DNA of 64,000 nucleotides, taken from assembly GCA_964402065.1 (NCBI GenBank), contig CAYOAN010000001.1, positions 372,001-436,000 on the forward strand, written 5' to 3'. A program made the position numbers and the translations under genes. Positions 1 through 8,951 of this stretch are shown in pieces (positions within the stretch are counted from its first letter, which is position 1; the number at the start of each line of letters is the position of its first letter). The DNA comes from CAIWMF01 sp964402065. GTDB lineage: Bacteria > Verrucomicrobiota > Verrucomicrobiia > Chthoniobacterales > UBA6821. The notes below the pieces were generated by a model, which saw nothing but the letters and a program-made list of their open reading frames with translations, ran no database searches and had not been told where the DNA came from.

Positions 1-252
1 TGAACTTGCTTGGTCCGGCGTCCACATTGGAAGGGGATGTTGATGAATCCATTCTTTTGCAGGTTCTAAGAGCTCTGCAAGCTGAATGGTCATATGACCT
101 TCTTCCAGTGTTGCTTTTGCTTTTTCAATTTCCATTTGAAGCTGTTGTTTCTTGGTAAGAAATATTTTTAGGCTCAAAAGATTGAGCGCAAAAAAAACAG
201 CGCCACAGAGAATTAAAAAAAGAGTTTTTTCATTCGGTGCTAGCTTTCGCAT
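1..252 (-). CDS. GspM/PilO-like inner-membrane protein, partial (runs off the window start)
   Basis: This is an 84-codon 5' fragment read leftward from an ATG at 252; the rest lies outside the window. It begins MRKLAPNEKTLFLILC, with one hydrophobic segment at residues 9-30 followed by a charged helix. That is the bitopic layout of GspM and PilO subunits, which hold the inner-membrane platform of type II secretion and type IV pilus machines. The start overlaps the end of the upstream GspL-like gene by 23 bp, so translation is probably coupled. The assignment rests on topology and operon position, not on a diagnostic motif. Confidence 0.6.
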   Translation of the reverse strand, partial: MRKLAPNEKTLFLILCGAVFFALNLLSLKIFLTKKQQLQMEIEKAKATLEEGHMTIQLAELLEPAKEWIHQHPLPMWTPDQASS

Positions 253-1837
253 GAGATCGGGATCCTTCTAGTTCAAAGCGGACACTGTTTTTGCCTGCTA
301 ATTTAGGCTGTCCACTTGTCCATTCGTATTCCTGAAGTTCAGGAATTTTTTTAACTTGCTCGATAAAATGATATGCCTGTGCGACATCGGTTGCTTCACC
401 TACAATTTGCAATCGTCCTGCCATGCCTATAAGAGTAATGAGACGAATTTTTTCTCCATGAATTTGACGTGCTATTCCTGCAAGAATATCCAACGGGTAG
501 GTGGTGGGATCGATGGCAGGGCGAAATTGTTGCCACTGTAGAATGGTTTGATTGGCTTGCTCAATCATTGGCTGCTCTTTTGCAATGCGATGTTGGTAAT
601 AACGAAGTGTTAGCTTCTTAAGGAAGAGAGAGCTTCCTCCTAGTAACAGCAACGCAAGATAGATCAAGCTAATAAGGGCGATTCCACGTTTGAGGCGTAA
701 TTTTTTTTCTTGATGAGAGCGCTCTGCACGGGCGGCTTCGTCAGGGAGATCAAGCGAGGGGGTTGCTAAGACCGGTTGCGGCAGCTCTGCCTCGTAACGA
801 AATCTTTGGTTCTCTGGTGCTGTAGAAAAAATGCCAATCAAACTTTTTAAGGCAGAGCGTTCTTCTTCGGAAAAGGAACCAAAAATGTGAAGACTCCGTG
901 GAGTCTCTTCTAAAATCGATTCGGCTTCCAGCTGAAGACTCATGCGCTTGATTAAGCTGAGAGTAGTTTGTGTAACTGTGCTCTCGTTGGTTCCTGAAAA
1001 CCAAACGTATTCTCCTTTCCTTGAAAACCCAAAGCAAATTTCTCCTAATTCGCGCCAGATCATCAAGTCAGCAAACTCGTGAGGAAGCAGGCGAGCTGAT
1101 GCTTCAAACTGATCGGCAGCTTTTAGGTAAGGAGCCGTTGCTATGGAAGGAGAGGTTGTTGGTGCTAAGACGGCAACTAACGTTCGTCCTTCTTTTGTTT
1201 CAATAGTAATTGTTTTAAGACCCTCCATCATTCCTCGTCGGAGAAGGTGCTTGCTGCTTAGTTCTAGCTCAATGAGTTCTTGAATGTTTCCTTCTGTGGA
1301 AATCCAGAGCGGAATTACCACGAGATCACGTGTTGGAACTCCAACCAAAAGACTCATCTTTTTTGTGATCATTTGTGGCGACGCTTGGTTATCAAGCAAG
1401 CTTGGACATTCTTCTTTTTTATTTGGAAAATTCCAAAGCTGCCATTGAGCCTCTTGTTCCCCGGGACGCAAGAGAAGCGTGTCACGTTGAGGCGGTGTTT
1501 TTTTTAAAGAAGAGAATTCTTGTTCAATTTTGGAAAGAAACTTTCCTGCCTGCTCTTGTTTGTTGGAAGAAGTAAAATTGTTCCAATAACTTAGCAAAAC
1601 TGGTTGCAGGCGAGTCCATTCTTTTTTTACAGGAGAAGGGAGATGCGACAAAGGAGCTGCATGTTTCGGAATCGGTGGTGGAGCCTCATTCACGAGGTTA
1701 GGGGGAGTTGAGGGCAGGGGCGGAGGAACTCCTTCATCTTCATGTTGAGAGGGGTCCAAAGAGAGCGGGAGCTCTTCATGAGAGCCATTTTTTTTGTTTC
1801 GGAATCGAAATTTTTTTAACGCAGAAAAAAAAGTCAT
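230..1837 (-). CDS. GspL/PilM-PilN-like type II secretion assembly protein
   Basis: This is a 535-residue protein. A proline-rich N-terminal tail (residues about 35-70) leads into a cytoplasmic region that looks like a divergent actin-like (PilM/GspL) domain. One membrane segment lies near residues 380-405 and is followed by a PilN-like periplasmic domain. GspL recruits the ATPase GspE to the inner membrane, and gspE is present nearby. The ATG at 1837 is preferred over an in-frame TTG at 1840 because an array of heptamer repeats ends exactly at the ATG. It sits between gspK and the GspM-like gene, 235 bp after the former and overlapping the latter. The family assignment comes from topology and context. 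Confidence 0.65.
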   Translation of the reverse strand: MTFFSALKKFRFRNKKNGSHEELPLSLDPSQHEDEGVPPPLPSTPPNLVNEAPPPIPKHAAPLSHLPSPVKKEWTRLQPVLLSYWNNFTSSNKQEQAGKFLSKIEQEFSSLKKTPPQRDTLLLRPGEQEAQWQLWNFPNKKEECPSLLDNQASPQMITKKMSLLVGVPTRDLVVIPLWISTEGNIQELIELELSSKHLLRRGMMEGLKTITIETKEGRTLVAVLAPTTSPSIATAPYLKAADQFEASARLLPHEFADLMIWRELGEICFGFSRKGEYVWFSGTNESTVTQTTLSLIKRMSLQLEAESILEETPRSLHIFGSFSEEERSALKSLIGIFSTAPENQRFRYEAELPQPVLATPSLDLPDEAARAERSHQEKKLRLKRGIALISLIYLALLLLGGSSLFLKKLTLRYYQHRIAKEQPMIEQANQTILQWQQFRPAIDPTTYPLDILAGIARQIHGEKIRLITLIGMAGRLQIVGEATDVAQAYHFIEQVKKIPELQEYEWTSGQPKLAGKNSVRFELEGSRSHAKASTE

Positions 1838-1879
1838 CAAACAGATTATAGGTTGCAGGTTACAAGTTGAAGACTATAG
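1838..1879 (-). repeat. Heptamer leader array upstream of gspL
   Basis: Six consecutive 7-nt units in gene sense (CTATAGT, CTTCAAC, TTGTAAC, CTGCAAC, CTATAAT, CTGTTTG) end directly at the ATG. This is one of twelve such arrays in the window. The rest of the gap, 1880-2072, shows no gene or clear motif. Confidence 0.8.
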
Positions 1880-2072
1880 AAACGCAATTTCATAAGTTCA
1901 TTCATAACTGTCCAAAATAAATTAGAATCATAGCTCACAACGGCGTTAGCAAAATTTTTACTTCTATTAAGACACCTTCTTTTGGACAAGAGTGAAGCTT
2001 GTTAACTTAAAGCAGATTATTGTTTTTTTCAAATGGCTTATTTGCTTGATGGCATTTTTTCTGCAAATTTTC

Positions 2073-3095
2073 TTACTCTTCTTGCCAGCTTAAAATCGTA
2101 TTGCTAGAGACGTCCCTCATAATAACCATGATATGATGGATTGTCCCGTTGCAATTGCCCATACTATCAATACGCCGTACGTGTCCATCAATGGTAAACC
2201 AGTTGTTGAGCTTAAGCTGTTGCTGTGCATCAAGCCCCATCAATTTAGCAGCTTCATCAAGTGTACTAAATTGGAGATCATCTTCGGTTCCAACAACTCC
2301 ATCTGGGCCTGCACAAAGTCTGATCCAGGTTTCAGCTTGTTCGGGCGTCATGCCGAGAACATCTTCAAGTATTTCTGGAGGTGCTGCGCGAAGGCTGATT
2401 TTTCCCGGGTTGTAAGTCGAAAAATATTTTCTCCAATTAGGTTTTGCTTTCATGACGGGAGCAAAGCCAATGACCATTTGCATCTCTCGAGCATCAAGAA
2501 AGGGAGCATTTGGAGGATAGCCGACTAATCCTATTGCTTCGTACTCGCCCTGTTTTGCACCATGAGCAGACCGTAGTGCTGTGGGGCTTTGCCAATCATA
2601 AAGTCCATCAATTGCATTTTCTTGATCGCTTTCTGAAACCTTCCAAGCATTAAAGAGTGCTTGAAAAAAGAAAATATGATCTGCTCCTTTTATAAAAATA
2701 TTGGGATTAATGAGGCCAGCGTCATTAGTGATTTCCACAGTATAACTTTCTCCCTGATCACTTTTTGGGTTTCCTTTAGTAAGAATAGGATCGTTAGGAG
2801 TAACATGTTGATTCATGGCAATAGCCAGTCCGCTAAGAGCGAGTTGCCTAGCGCGAAAGGTTTTTTCTGAGATGGTGGCTTCATCAATCCAACGATTCAC
2901 GGCGCCCAAGGCCATCATGATAAGGACGGTAAGAAGTGCAATAGTCCAGAGGACGATAGGCAAAGCGAAGGCATCGCTTCGTGATACCAATAATGAGGCG
3001 TTAGTAATGGGTAATGGATTTTGAGGCAACACATGAGCTCTTTCCCTTTTTCTAAAAGATAAAGCCTGTCGCAGAATGGGGCTCGAATTAATCAT
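2073..3095 (-). CDS. gspK: Type II secretion minor pseudopilin GspK
   Basis: This 340-residue protein has a hydrophobic N-helix (FALPIVLWTIALLTVLIMM) starting near residue 43. It is followed by the long helical region and large globular domain typical of GspK, the tip subunit of the T2SS pseudopilus. As in many GspK proteins, the usual glutamate at position +5 of the mature helix is absent. The leader before the presumed cleavage site is about 42 residues, much longer than normal. The order gspG-H-I-J-K is the classical T2SS order and supports the call. The ATG at 3095 is the first in-frame start; the gene follows gspJ after 30 bp. Confidence 0.85.
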   Translation of the reverse strand: MINSSPILRQALSFRKRERAHVLPQNPLPITNASLLVSRSDAFALPIVLWTIALLTVLIMMALGAVNRWIDEATISEKTFRARQLALSGLAIAMNQHVTPNDPILTKGNPKSDQGESYTVEITNDAGLINPNIFIKGADHIFFFQALFNAWKVSESDQENAIDGLYDWQSPTALRSAHGAKQGEYEAIGLVGYPPNAPFLDAREMQMVIGFAPVMKAKPNWRKYFSTYNPGKISLRAAPPEILEDVLGMTPEQAETWIRLCAGPDGVVGTEDDLQFSTLDEAAKLMGLDAQQQLKLNNWFTIDGHVRRIDSMGNCNGTIHHIMVIMRDVSSNTILSWQEE

Positions 3096-3125
3096 GAGTG
3101 TTTCAATTTAAATCATTACTTTTTA

Positions 3126-4064
3126 CTAAGGTTGTGTTTGCGATTTGTTAGGAGTTTGTTGGTTAGAATTATTGTCCTGCTGTTTTAGTTGCTGCTGTAA
3201 CATTTTTAATTGATTTAAAAGCTCGTCCAAAGAAGGGACTGTTCCCATTCGGCTAAGAGGAGGGAGATAAAAAATAGCAACGATAGGCTCATGCAGAGCG
3301 TGAAGGTTCATTTCAAGGCGTACCAGCTGGGGGCGTCCAGCTCCCTGAGGCCATTCATCGAGCCATTCCCCATTCTTAAAAAAGCTCCAATGAGGTTTCA
3401 TTACTTTGGGCAAAAGACTTGTCCAGTTTCCTTGCTCATACAAATGGCTGCGATCATTTCCTTGTACGCTTTTGGGAAAGCGCAAAACTGAAAAAGTGCG
3501 CGTCCCATCAGGTCGTGGCCTGGCTGATAAAACAAGAACTCCACCTCCAAGGCTAGGAATACCAAAAAGGCTACTTCCATTTTCAAAAAAAAGATCAGGA
3601 ATGCCGCTGCTATTGGAAGAATCAAGATAAACAGATCCATTAGCTGGAAGATTTAAAAAAGCATCGCGAGTAACTCGTAGAAAGCCTTCTAAGCGTCGGA
3701 TGGTTAATTCTTCTTCTAAGGTTTCGCGTGTCGCCTGCATTGCAGCCATCGAGATTGCATAGATGGCTCCCGAGAGGAGCGCGAGTACAGCCATGGCTAA
3801 GATAATTTCTAGAATTGTAAAGCCAGACTGCCTTGTAAATTCTACTGAGGATGTGCATAGCGGCGTTGCTGAGGTGCTTGTTTCGTCACGTATTTCAATA
3901 CGCTCCTCAACTGTGCTCCGCGCGCCTTGCTCTGCTTTATTCTCAGCGAATTTCCAAGGCAGTCCCCGTGTTCGTGCTGAGGATGTGCATACAGGCGTTC
4001 CTGTGATTCTTTTCAATATCTTGGAATCTAGAGTCTGCAACTTGTGATCTAGCAGCTGTTTCAT
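3126..4064 (-). CDS. gspJ: Type II secretion minor pseudopilin GspJ
   Basis: This 312-residue protein has a prepilin motif, SG|FTILEIILAMAVLALL, at about residue 82. A GspJ-like body follows, with an extended Q/N-rich C-terminus. Its start overlaps the gspI stop as TAATG, so translation is coupled. The leader before the cleavage glycine is about 81 residues, where most prepilins have fewer than 25, and there is no ATG, GTG or TTG in frame close to the motif. The leader carries an internal repeat (PVCTSSA and PLCTSSV) and a DNA segment shared with the gspH leader. GspJ, GspI and GspK form the pseudopilus tip that pushes substrates through the secretin. Confidence 0.85.
   Translation of the reverse strand: MKQLLDHKLQTLDSKILKRITGTPVCTSSARTRGLPWKFAENKAEQGARSTVEERIEIRDETSTSATPLCTSSVEFTRQSGFTILEIILAMAVLALLSGAIYAISMAAMQATRETLEEELTIRRLEGFLRVTRDAFLNLPANGSVYLDSSNSSGIPDLFFENGSSLFGIPSLGGGVLVLSARPRPDGTRTFSVLRFPKSVQGNDRSHLYEQGNWTSLLPKVMKPHWSFFKNGEWLDEWPQGAGRPQLVRLEMNLHALHEPIVAIFYLPPLSRMGTVPSLDELLNQLKMLQQQLKQQDNNSNQQTPNKSQTQP
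3846..3991. repeat. Repeats inside the gspJ leader
   Basis: The 14-mer TGAGGATGTGCATA occurs twice on the plus strand, at 3846-3859 and 3978-3991. Between the copies, at about 3885-3919, lies a 35-nt segment beginning GTCACGTATTT that matches the gspH leader (5049-5083) at about 31 of 35 positions. Both copies are translated in the same frame (EERIEIRD in GspJ, EERLKIRD in GspH). This suggests a small repeat inserted in frame into two pseudopilin leaders, rather than homology of the mature proteins. Confidence 0.6.
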
Positions 4065-4591
4065 TAGGGATGATAAATAAGTGTTTCTAATGAATGAGTC
4101 GCGTTGCCCATTTTTGAAATGATCTTAAGACGATAGATAGCTTGAAGAGGGTGCCCCTCACCATCTTCTATTTCTTCGGGAGTTGCAGATTCTATAACCT
4201 CAAAACCATGATTTTCTGCAGCGCTTAAGGTTCGCTCTCCTTGAATAGGGGGATCGACCATGTTGTAGGCGAGACGTGACTCCAACTCCATGTGGGAGAG
4301 GGTACGCTGTCTTGTTTCTAAAGCTGTTTGGACGATTGATTCGAGTGCAATAGCAAGGCCTGTCACGGCAAGAGCAAAGACAGCGAGAGCTATGAGAACT
4401 TCAAAAAGGGTAAAGCCATAAGATTGCTTCGTAACTTTTATGGAGAATATACCTTTTTGGGGAGCTGATGAGAGAGCTATTTCGCCTGGTGGTGTAAGTT
4501 CAATATCTATAATTTTTGTGTCTTGCGATACAGCAGGCTCAAAGAGTTTCCAAAATGGTCTGTTTCTCGAGATGGAGTCATTATTCATCAT
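4064..4591 (-). CDS. gspI: Type II secretion minor pseudopilin GspI
   Basis: This 175-residue protein has a canonical prepilin motif, YG|FTLFEVLIALAVFALAV, preceded by an unusually long leader of about 59 residues. The short body after the helix fits GspI, the subunit that nucleates the pseudopilus tip with GspJ and GspK. The start overlaps the end of gspH by 11 bp and the stop overlaps the gspJ start. There are two candidate ATGs, at 4591 and 4588. The glycine at -1 and glutamate at +5 are intact, so it should be processed by a prepilin peptidase; that gene is not in the window. Confidence 0.85.
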   Translation of the reverse strand: MMNNDSISRNRPFWKLFEPAVSQDTKIIDIELTPPGEIALSSAPQKGIFSIKVTKQSYGFTLFEVLIALAVFALAVTGLAIALESIVQTALETRQRTLSHMELESRLAYNMVDPPIQGERTLSAAENHGFEVIESATPEEIEDGEGHPLQAIYRLKIISKMGNATHSLETLIYHP

Positions 4592-5114
4592 GGATAACTT
4601 CTCCGGTTATAGGGTCAAATTTGAGGGTTAATGTTTGTCCTGCTCCTTGAATTCTTAAAGAGATTGGCTCGCAAATTCCTTCCGTATTAAACTCCCAACG
4701 TTCTGCTGAAGCTGGATCATGGAATTTTTGATCACCTATGCGCTCTAATTGAAAAGTCCAACCAGCTGGAAAAAGTTGGCGAAATGAAGCGTCATGAAAA
4801 TCAATATATCGACTTTCATGTGCTTTCATGGCTGCAGCGCGGGTCTGATCCACAAGTGTCGAAACCGATTCGGAAATTTGATCGCTCTGGTTTTGGCTCA
4901 GCGCATCCCTCATATAAGGGGCCGCAATTGCAAGCAAAACAGCAACAAGAGCGAGAGCGATCAAGACTTCTAAAAGTGTAAAAGCTCTAGAACATGTGTG
5001 ACAAACTCTAATCTTGGATATTGCAACAGGATTCAGATGCTTGCTTTTGTCACGTATTTTAAGACGCTCCTCAGCTGCGCTCCTTATTCCTAGCACTGCA
5101 TCAATTTTATTCAT
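4581..5114 (-). CDS. gspH: Type II secretion minor pseudopilin GspH
   Basis: This 177-residue protein has the prepilin motif RA|FTLLEVLIALALVAVLLAI at about residue 45, followed by a GspH-type helix and small beta domain. The residue before the cleavage site is alanine rather than the usual glycine. The 44-residue leader contains EERLKIRDK, encoded by DNA nearly identical to part of the gspJ leader. It lies between gspG (90 bp upstream) and gspI (overlapping). GspH is a minor pseudopilin linking the tip complex to the GspG filament. Confidence 0.8.
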   Translation of the reverse strand: MNKIDAVLGIRSAAEERLKIRDKSKHLNPVAISKIRVCHTCSRAFTLLEVLIALALVAVLLAIAAPYMRDALSQNQSDQISESVSTLVDQTRAAAMKAHESRYIDFHDASFRQLFPAGWTFQLERIGDQKFHDPASAERWEFNTEGICEPISLRIQGAGQTLTLKFDPITGEVIHDE

Positions 5115-5203
5115 TTTGGAACACGTTCTATGTGTTGCAACGGACTATTTGAAATTTAGCGCTAACTCAAAATTCCTTTCAACTTTTCAATATTCCGTAG
5201 TAA

Positions 5204-5632
5204 CTAGCGTCCAATATTTCCTTCGCCTTCTTTTCCTTGAGCTCCTAGAGAATAGAGGTCATAGCCATCAGGATGGTATTTTCCTGGATTACGATAGACA
5301 TAAGGATTGCCCCAAGGATCAAGAGGAACTGCTTCCATAAGCTTCTTCCAGCTTTGTGGTTTTGGATCAGCGCTAGGTGGCTGTACTAAGGCCTCTAGGC
5401 CTTGTTCTGTGGTTGGCTTACGATAGTTGAGCATCTCATAAGTTCGGAGCTGCATTGAAATTGCTTGGATGTCGCTTTTGACCCGTTGTTCCTTAGCAAC
5501 ATCAATATTTCCAGCTAACATGTAGATAGCAGAGCCGATTAGGACTGAGATAATACCAAGCACGAGCATGATTTCGAATAGGGTATAACCCGCTTCACGG
5601 TGGTGCTGTTTTTTTTCAGATAATGTAATCAT
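5204..5632 (-). CDS. gspG: Type II secretion major pseudopilin GspG
   Basis: This 142-residue protein has a short, normal leader of 15 residues ending in AG|YTLFEIMLVLGIISVLIG. The C-terminal region has the GspG signature: LRTYEMLNYRKPTTEQGLEAL, then LDPWGNPYVYRNPGK and YDLYSLGAQGKEGE. The acidic and main-chain groups of this last part form the calcium site of GspG. This is the main subunit of the T2SS pseudopilus and the best-supported member of the cluster. The ATG at 5632 gives the expected leader length, in contrast to the minor pseudopilins next door. Confidence 0.95.
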   Translation of the reverse strand: MITLSEKKQHHREAGYTLFEIMLVLGIISVLIGSAIYMLAGNIDVAKEQRVKSDIQAISMQLRTYEMLNYRKPTTEQGLEALVQPPSADPKPQSWKKLMEAVPLDPWGNPYVYRNPGKYHPDGYDLYSLGAQGKEGEGNIGR

Positions 5633-5665
5633 GAGATGTTAAGAGGTGTGATTGAATATGAGAAT

Positions 5666-6742
5666 TTAATAGCGAAAGAGATCTTTTGCAAGAGGGGTTG
5701 TTGAATGACCGAGTGAAACTGTGTTGTCGTAATGAAGCTCGAGAGTGCTATTTCTTAACGAAATTGAAGAAGATGCAGGGGCAGTAAGAAGAATATGGTT
5801 TTCCTCCCCTTGTTTCCAAACTCGAGCAGGAATATAGAGCCATGCCTTACGCCAGCCAGCGAGATGAAATTTTGGTTCTTTTTCTGAGGTTCCCCAGCTG
5901 GCAGTATTGATCAGCTCAGTAGAGGCAAGTGAAAAAGGGGCCGTGTTGAGCATGCCAATAAAATGATCATTAACATGAACCTCAATTTGAGATTCTAAAT
6001 CAAGCCCGATAATTTCAGTATTCAACATTGTTGTTTCAGGAAGAGCGCCTTCAAGTTTAAAGGGAAACTCAAACTCATTTCCTTGTTGAGTTGTTGCTGA
6101 GAGTTCAGCAGTCATCAAACGCCCTTTCATGACATCTCCTTCTTTGAGAGGAGGGGGATTGCCTGCGGCAAGATCTTTAGAAATAATATTTCCGACTTGA
6201 TCAAGCAATGCCACTTCGTTTTCTTCTCCAAGAAACGCGATGGTCGCTGTATGTGCTGCTTGGACTGTGGCTGAGATGACTTGGTTAAATCGACCTTCGT
6301 GATGGATGACTAGGGTGCCACCATCGAAGACAAGATCGTAAGGAATTAAGAGTGTTCGAGCGTTAAATCCAACGGCTGGTCCATTAACCCCGAGCCCGCT
6401 GCAAAGTAACATTTCATCACCATTCTTTTTTTTCCACTCAATGCGAGGTCCTCCATCTCCACGATCATCAAAGACCACTGTCAAAACAAAATGATCAATT
6501 GAGGTTTGTTGAGAAAGTGGAGAGAGTGAAATCTCTAATGAGGAAGATCCTGGAGAAAAATTTAATGGATGGTTAACCCATATGGGGAGTGGACTACTTT
6601 GAAGTTGTGGCTTCAGCGTGACAGAAAGTGAATCTAGCGAGTTGTTTGACAAATTAAAGGGTGCACCGCTCTCTGGGCCAGCCCAAGCCAAAGCTAGTGT
6701 CATATATGCTAAGTAAAAAAGAAGAGAAGAGCGATGAAGCAT
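5666..6742 (-). CDS. Uncharacterised secreted protein in the T2SS cluster
   Basis: I do not recognise this protein. The start at 6742 gives MLHRSSLLFYLAYMTLALAWA, a plausible signal peptide; the longer reading from 6814 would add 24 residues and bury it. The mature part (about 335 residues) is rich in beta-prone, G/S/N-containing stretches and has no long helix, so it may be made of beta-sandwich modules. It lies between gspG (33 bp downstream) and a second secreted protein upstream, all on one strand. It may therefore be an accessory component or a substrate of this secretion system; that is inference from position only. Confidence 0.55.
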   Translation of the reverse strand: MLHRSSLLFYLAYMTLALAWAGPESGAPFNLSNNSLDSLSVTLKPQLQSSPLPIWVNHPLNFSPGSSSLEISLSPLSQQTSIDHFVLTVVFDDRGDGGPRIEWKKKNGDEMLLCSGLGVNGPAVGFNARTLLIPYDLVFDGGTLVIHHEGRFNQVISATVQAAHTATIAFLGEENEVALLDQVGNIISKDLAAGNPPPLKEGDVMKGRLMTAELSATTQQGNEFEFPFKLEGALPETTMLNTEIIGLDLESQIEVHVNDHFIGMLNTAPFSLASTELINTASWGTSEKEPKFHLAGWRKAWLYIPARVWKQGEENHILLTAPASSSISLRNSTLELHYDNTVSLGHSTTPLAKDLFRY

Positions 6743-6828
6743 AGAGTAAACGTTGCACAATCTAATCGTAGCTGTACTGAAAAGCGAATGGATTTTTAGT
6801 TTTTTACAGTGCAAAAAAACAAGGTGAA

Positions 6829-6854
6829 AATTGAAAAATCATCTTCTGATTTTC
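6829..6854 (-). terminator. AT-rich hairpin after the coiled-coil gene
   Basis: On the minus strand a stem TTGAAAATC / GATTTTTCAA (one bulge, 7-nt loop) overlaps the stop codon region and is followed by TTTTC and, further on, a run of seven T. The stem has few G/C pairs, so this is a weak candidate for attenuation before the gsp genes. Confidence 0.3.
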
Positions 6855-8868
6855 AATCAATTTCGGAGAGCTCTTCTTTCCATTTTTCTACTGACTTTTT
6901 CCAAAAACATTTTAAGCGGTTTGCTTGATCATATTGAGTTTCCCAGCAACTTATTAACTCAAAGTTTCTTTCATCATCATTGGGAGTAGCTTCAAGGAGG
7001 ATTGTTATATTTTCTTCACACATAGTAGCGAGAGCGTCGCAATACATAATAATATTTTTCCCCTGTAAGATTATTTTTTGATACGTAGCAATATCAACTA
7101 AGAAGCAACATTGATTTTTCTCTATAAAGTTTACTAAACCAATGGCTTTTTCTTTTCTAAAATTGAGGTATTTCCATTGAGAAAACATGACCTCTTCTTT
7201 GGCTGTTTCAAGTAAAGTCTGCCATTCTGCTTCAAAAATGGTTGATCGAGGAGCTGACTCTTCACAAAAAAGCTTTAAGTCAGCCCAAGTATTTTCGCTT
7301 CTTTGAGCGCTTGTTGTGGCTGCTTGATAGGCTTCTTCGTAGAGTTCGTCTTGGTCATCATTAATTTGAAGTGCATTGTGATAAGCTAGTTCTGTTTGGG
7401 CTTCAATTATTCTAGCCTCTATTTCTTTGGTGCAGGCTTTTAGAAGCAGTTGCTTTTGCTGTGCTTTTTCCAGACCTTCTTGTAAAAAGCTTTTCATTTC
7501 CTCGTTGTTTAATTGACTCAGTTCGATATATTTTTTAGCCAAATCAGACCAAGCTTCTTGTTCTTGCTCTATTTTTTTATTAGCATCGTTCAACAGAGTT
7601 ATAGCGGTTTCTGCGGTATTAGAGTTGAGTACTGATAGACTCAAAAAGTTAAGAACATTCTTCTTTGCTATCTCAGTGCAAAGCTCGCTGTAAAGCGCGT
7701 GGTTTTCTAGGGCAGCTATGTGCCATGAATCCAGGCGTGTTTTACATTCAGCTAATTTACAATTCCACCATTCTTGTCCTTCTTTAGAGCATGAGTGGCC
7801 CGTCTTGTTATAAAGATCTATGAAAGCAGAAGTCTGTTCCTGGACCTCTTTAATTTTACGTTCTTGCTTAACAAGGATTTCTAATCTCTGTTGATCGGTT
7901 TCATCGTTAGTTTCTTGTTCTTTAGGATGATAGATTTGTAATGAAAGGAGCGATGCGTCTTGCTCTACTTTTAGCAATTCACGATATGCTAAACGTGCTT
8001 GCCAATTTCTGAGAGCAGCTTGAGTCTCGGAGAGAAGAGTTCTTTCTGCTAAAACTACCTTAAGTGGAGGGGCTATTTTAACATAGTCTTTTAAAAATAA
8101 GTACGAACGACTCCAGGCAGAAATGCACTCTTGCGCATTAGTAATTGATAGAGCAAGTTTTTTTTGAAGCTCATCAGAACTTTCATTTTCCTCACTAGAA
8201 TTCAAGTAATATGAATCGAGTGATTCTTCTAATTTTTCTGCAGCCAAAGTTTTAAGTTGTGCTAGCTCTAAAAGCTTTTGACGTTGTAGCTGAAGAACTT
8301 TCATTTCTTTTGGAGGAAGGGAAAAAGCAGCACTATTTCGCTGATACTCATCATGGCAGAAACGTTCTGTAAGATCAGATAGTATTAACTGATTACAATG
8401 ATGACGCTCCTCATCTGTAAGGTTATTCCATTCGGTAGGGTCGCCATCATGGTACTTAGCTGCAGCAGAGCTAACTTTTGCACGGATACTGTCAATCTCA
8501 ACAAGAAAGCCTCTTTTTTTTAACAAGGCTCTTGTAGGAACAGCGTAATTCATAGGAGGTACAGCAGTAGAGGATACCTTTCCAGTGAGGGCTGAGAATG
8601 AAAAGTCAAAACTTTCAGTCAAATTTTCTTTTTGATGCGTCTCTTCTTCTCTTGGCTCATGAAAGAGATCTTCTCTTGTAATAGAATGAGGAGGGTTTTC
8701 CTGAAGAGTTTCTTGCGTTAGTTGTCGTGCTTGAAAAGAGCTTGCGAAAGACGATGGAGTATCTTGACTGTGTTCTCCTCCTGGAATCATCATCAGGGGA
8801 GATTCTTCTCCAAAAAGAGAGGGGAAAAAGAAAGAAAAAGCAAGCAGAACGAGAATGGGGGATTTCAT
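6853..8868 (-). CDS. Uncharacterised secreted coiled-coil protein
   Basis: This is a 671-residue protein of unknown function. The N-terminus, MKSPILVLLAFSFFFPSLFG, is a clear signal peptide. The rest is strongly helical, rich in E, Q, K, L and A with heptad-like spacing from about residue 100 to the end, with scattered cysteines and no recognisable catalytic motif. It is the first gene of the leftward T2SS run, divergent from gspE with 146 bp between the starts. Position suggests an association with the secretion apparatus or cargo status. Its composition also fits periplasmic or extracellular filamentous proteins. Confidence 0.6.
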   Translation of the reverse strand: MKSPILVLLAFSFFFPSLFGEESPLMMIPGGEHSQDTPSSFASSFQARQLTQETLQENPPHSITREDLFHEPREEETHQKENLTESFDFSFSALTGKVSSTAVPPMNYAVPTRALLKKRGFLVEIDSIRAKVSSAAAKYHDGDPTEWNNLTDEERHHCNQLILSDLTERFCHDEYQRNSAAFSLPPKEMKVLQLQRQKLLELAQLKTLAAEKLEESLDSYYLNSSEENESSDELQKKLALSITNAQECISAWSRSYLFLKDYVKIAPPLKVVLAERTLLSETQAALRNWQARLAYRELLKVEQDASLLSLQIYHPKEQETNDETDQQRLEILVKQERKIKEVQEQTSAFIDLYNKTGHSCSKEGQEWWNCKLAECKTRLDSWHIAALENHALYSELCTEIAKKNVLNFLSLSVLNSNTAETAITLLNDANKKIEQEQEAWSDLAKKYIELSQLNNEEMKSFLQEGLEKAQQKQLLLKACTKEIEARIIEAQTELAYHNALQINDDQDELYEEAYQAATTSAQRSENTWADLKLFCEESAPRSTIFEAEWQTLLETAKEEVMFSQWKYLNFRKEKAIGLVNFIEKNQCCFLVDIATYQKIILQGKNIIMYCDALATMCEENITILLEATPNDDERNFELISCWETQYDQANRLKCFWKKSVEKWKEELSEID

Positions 8869-8951
8869 AAATGACCGCTTTTTCTATACAAAACATAAAA
8901 AATGTCAAAGCAAGAGAACGGAATAGCTAAAATTATTGCTAAAAAAAGGAT

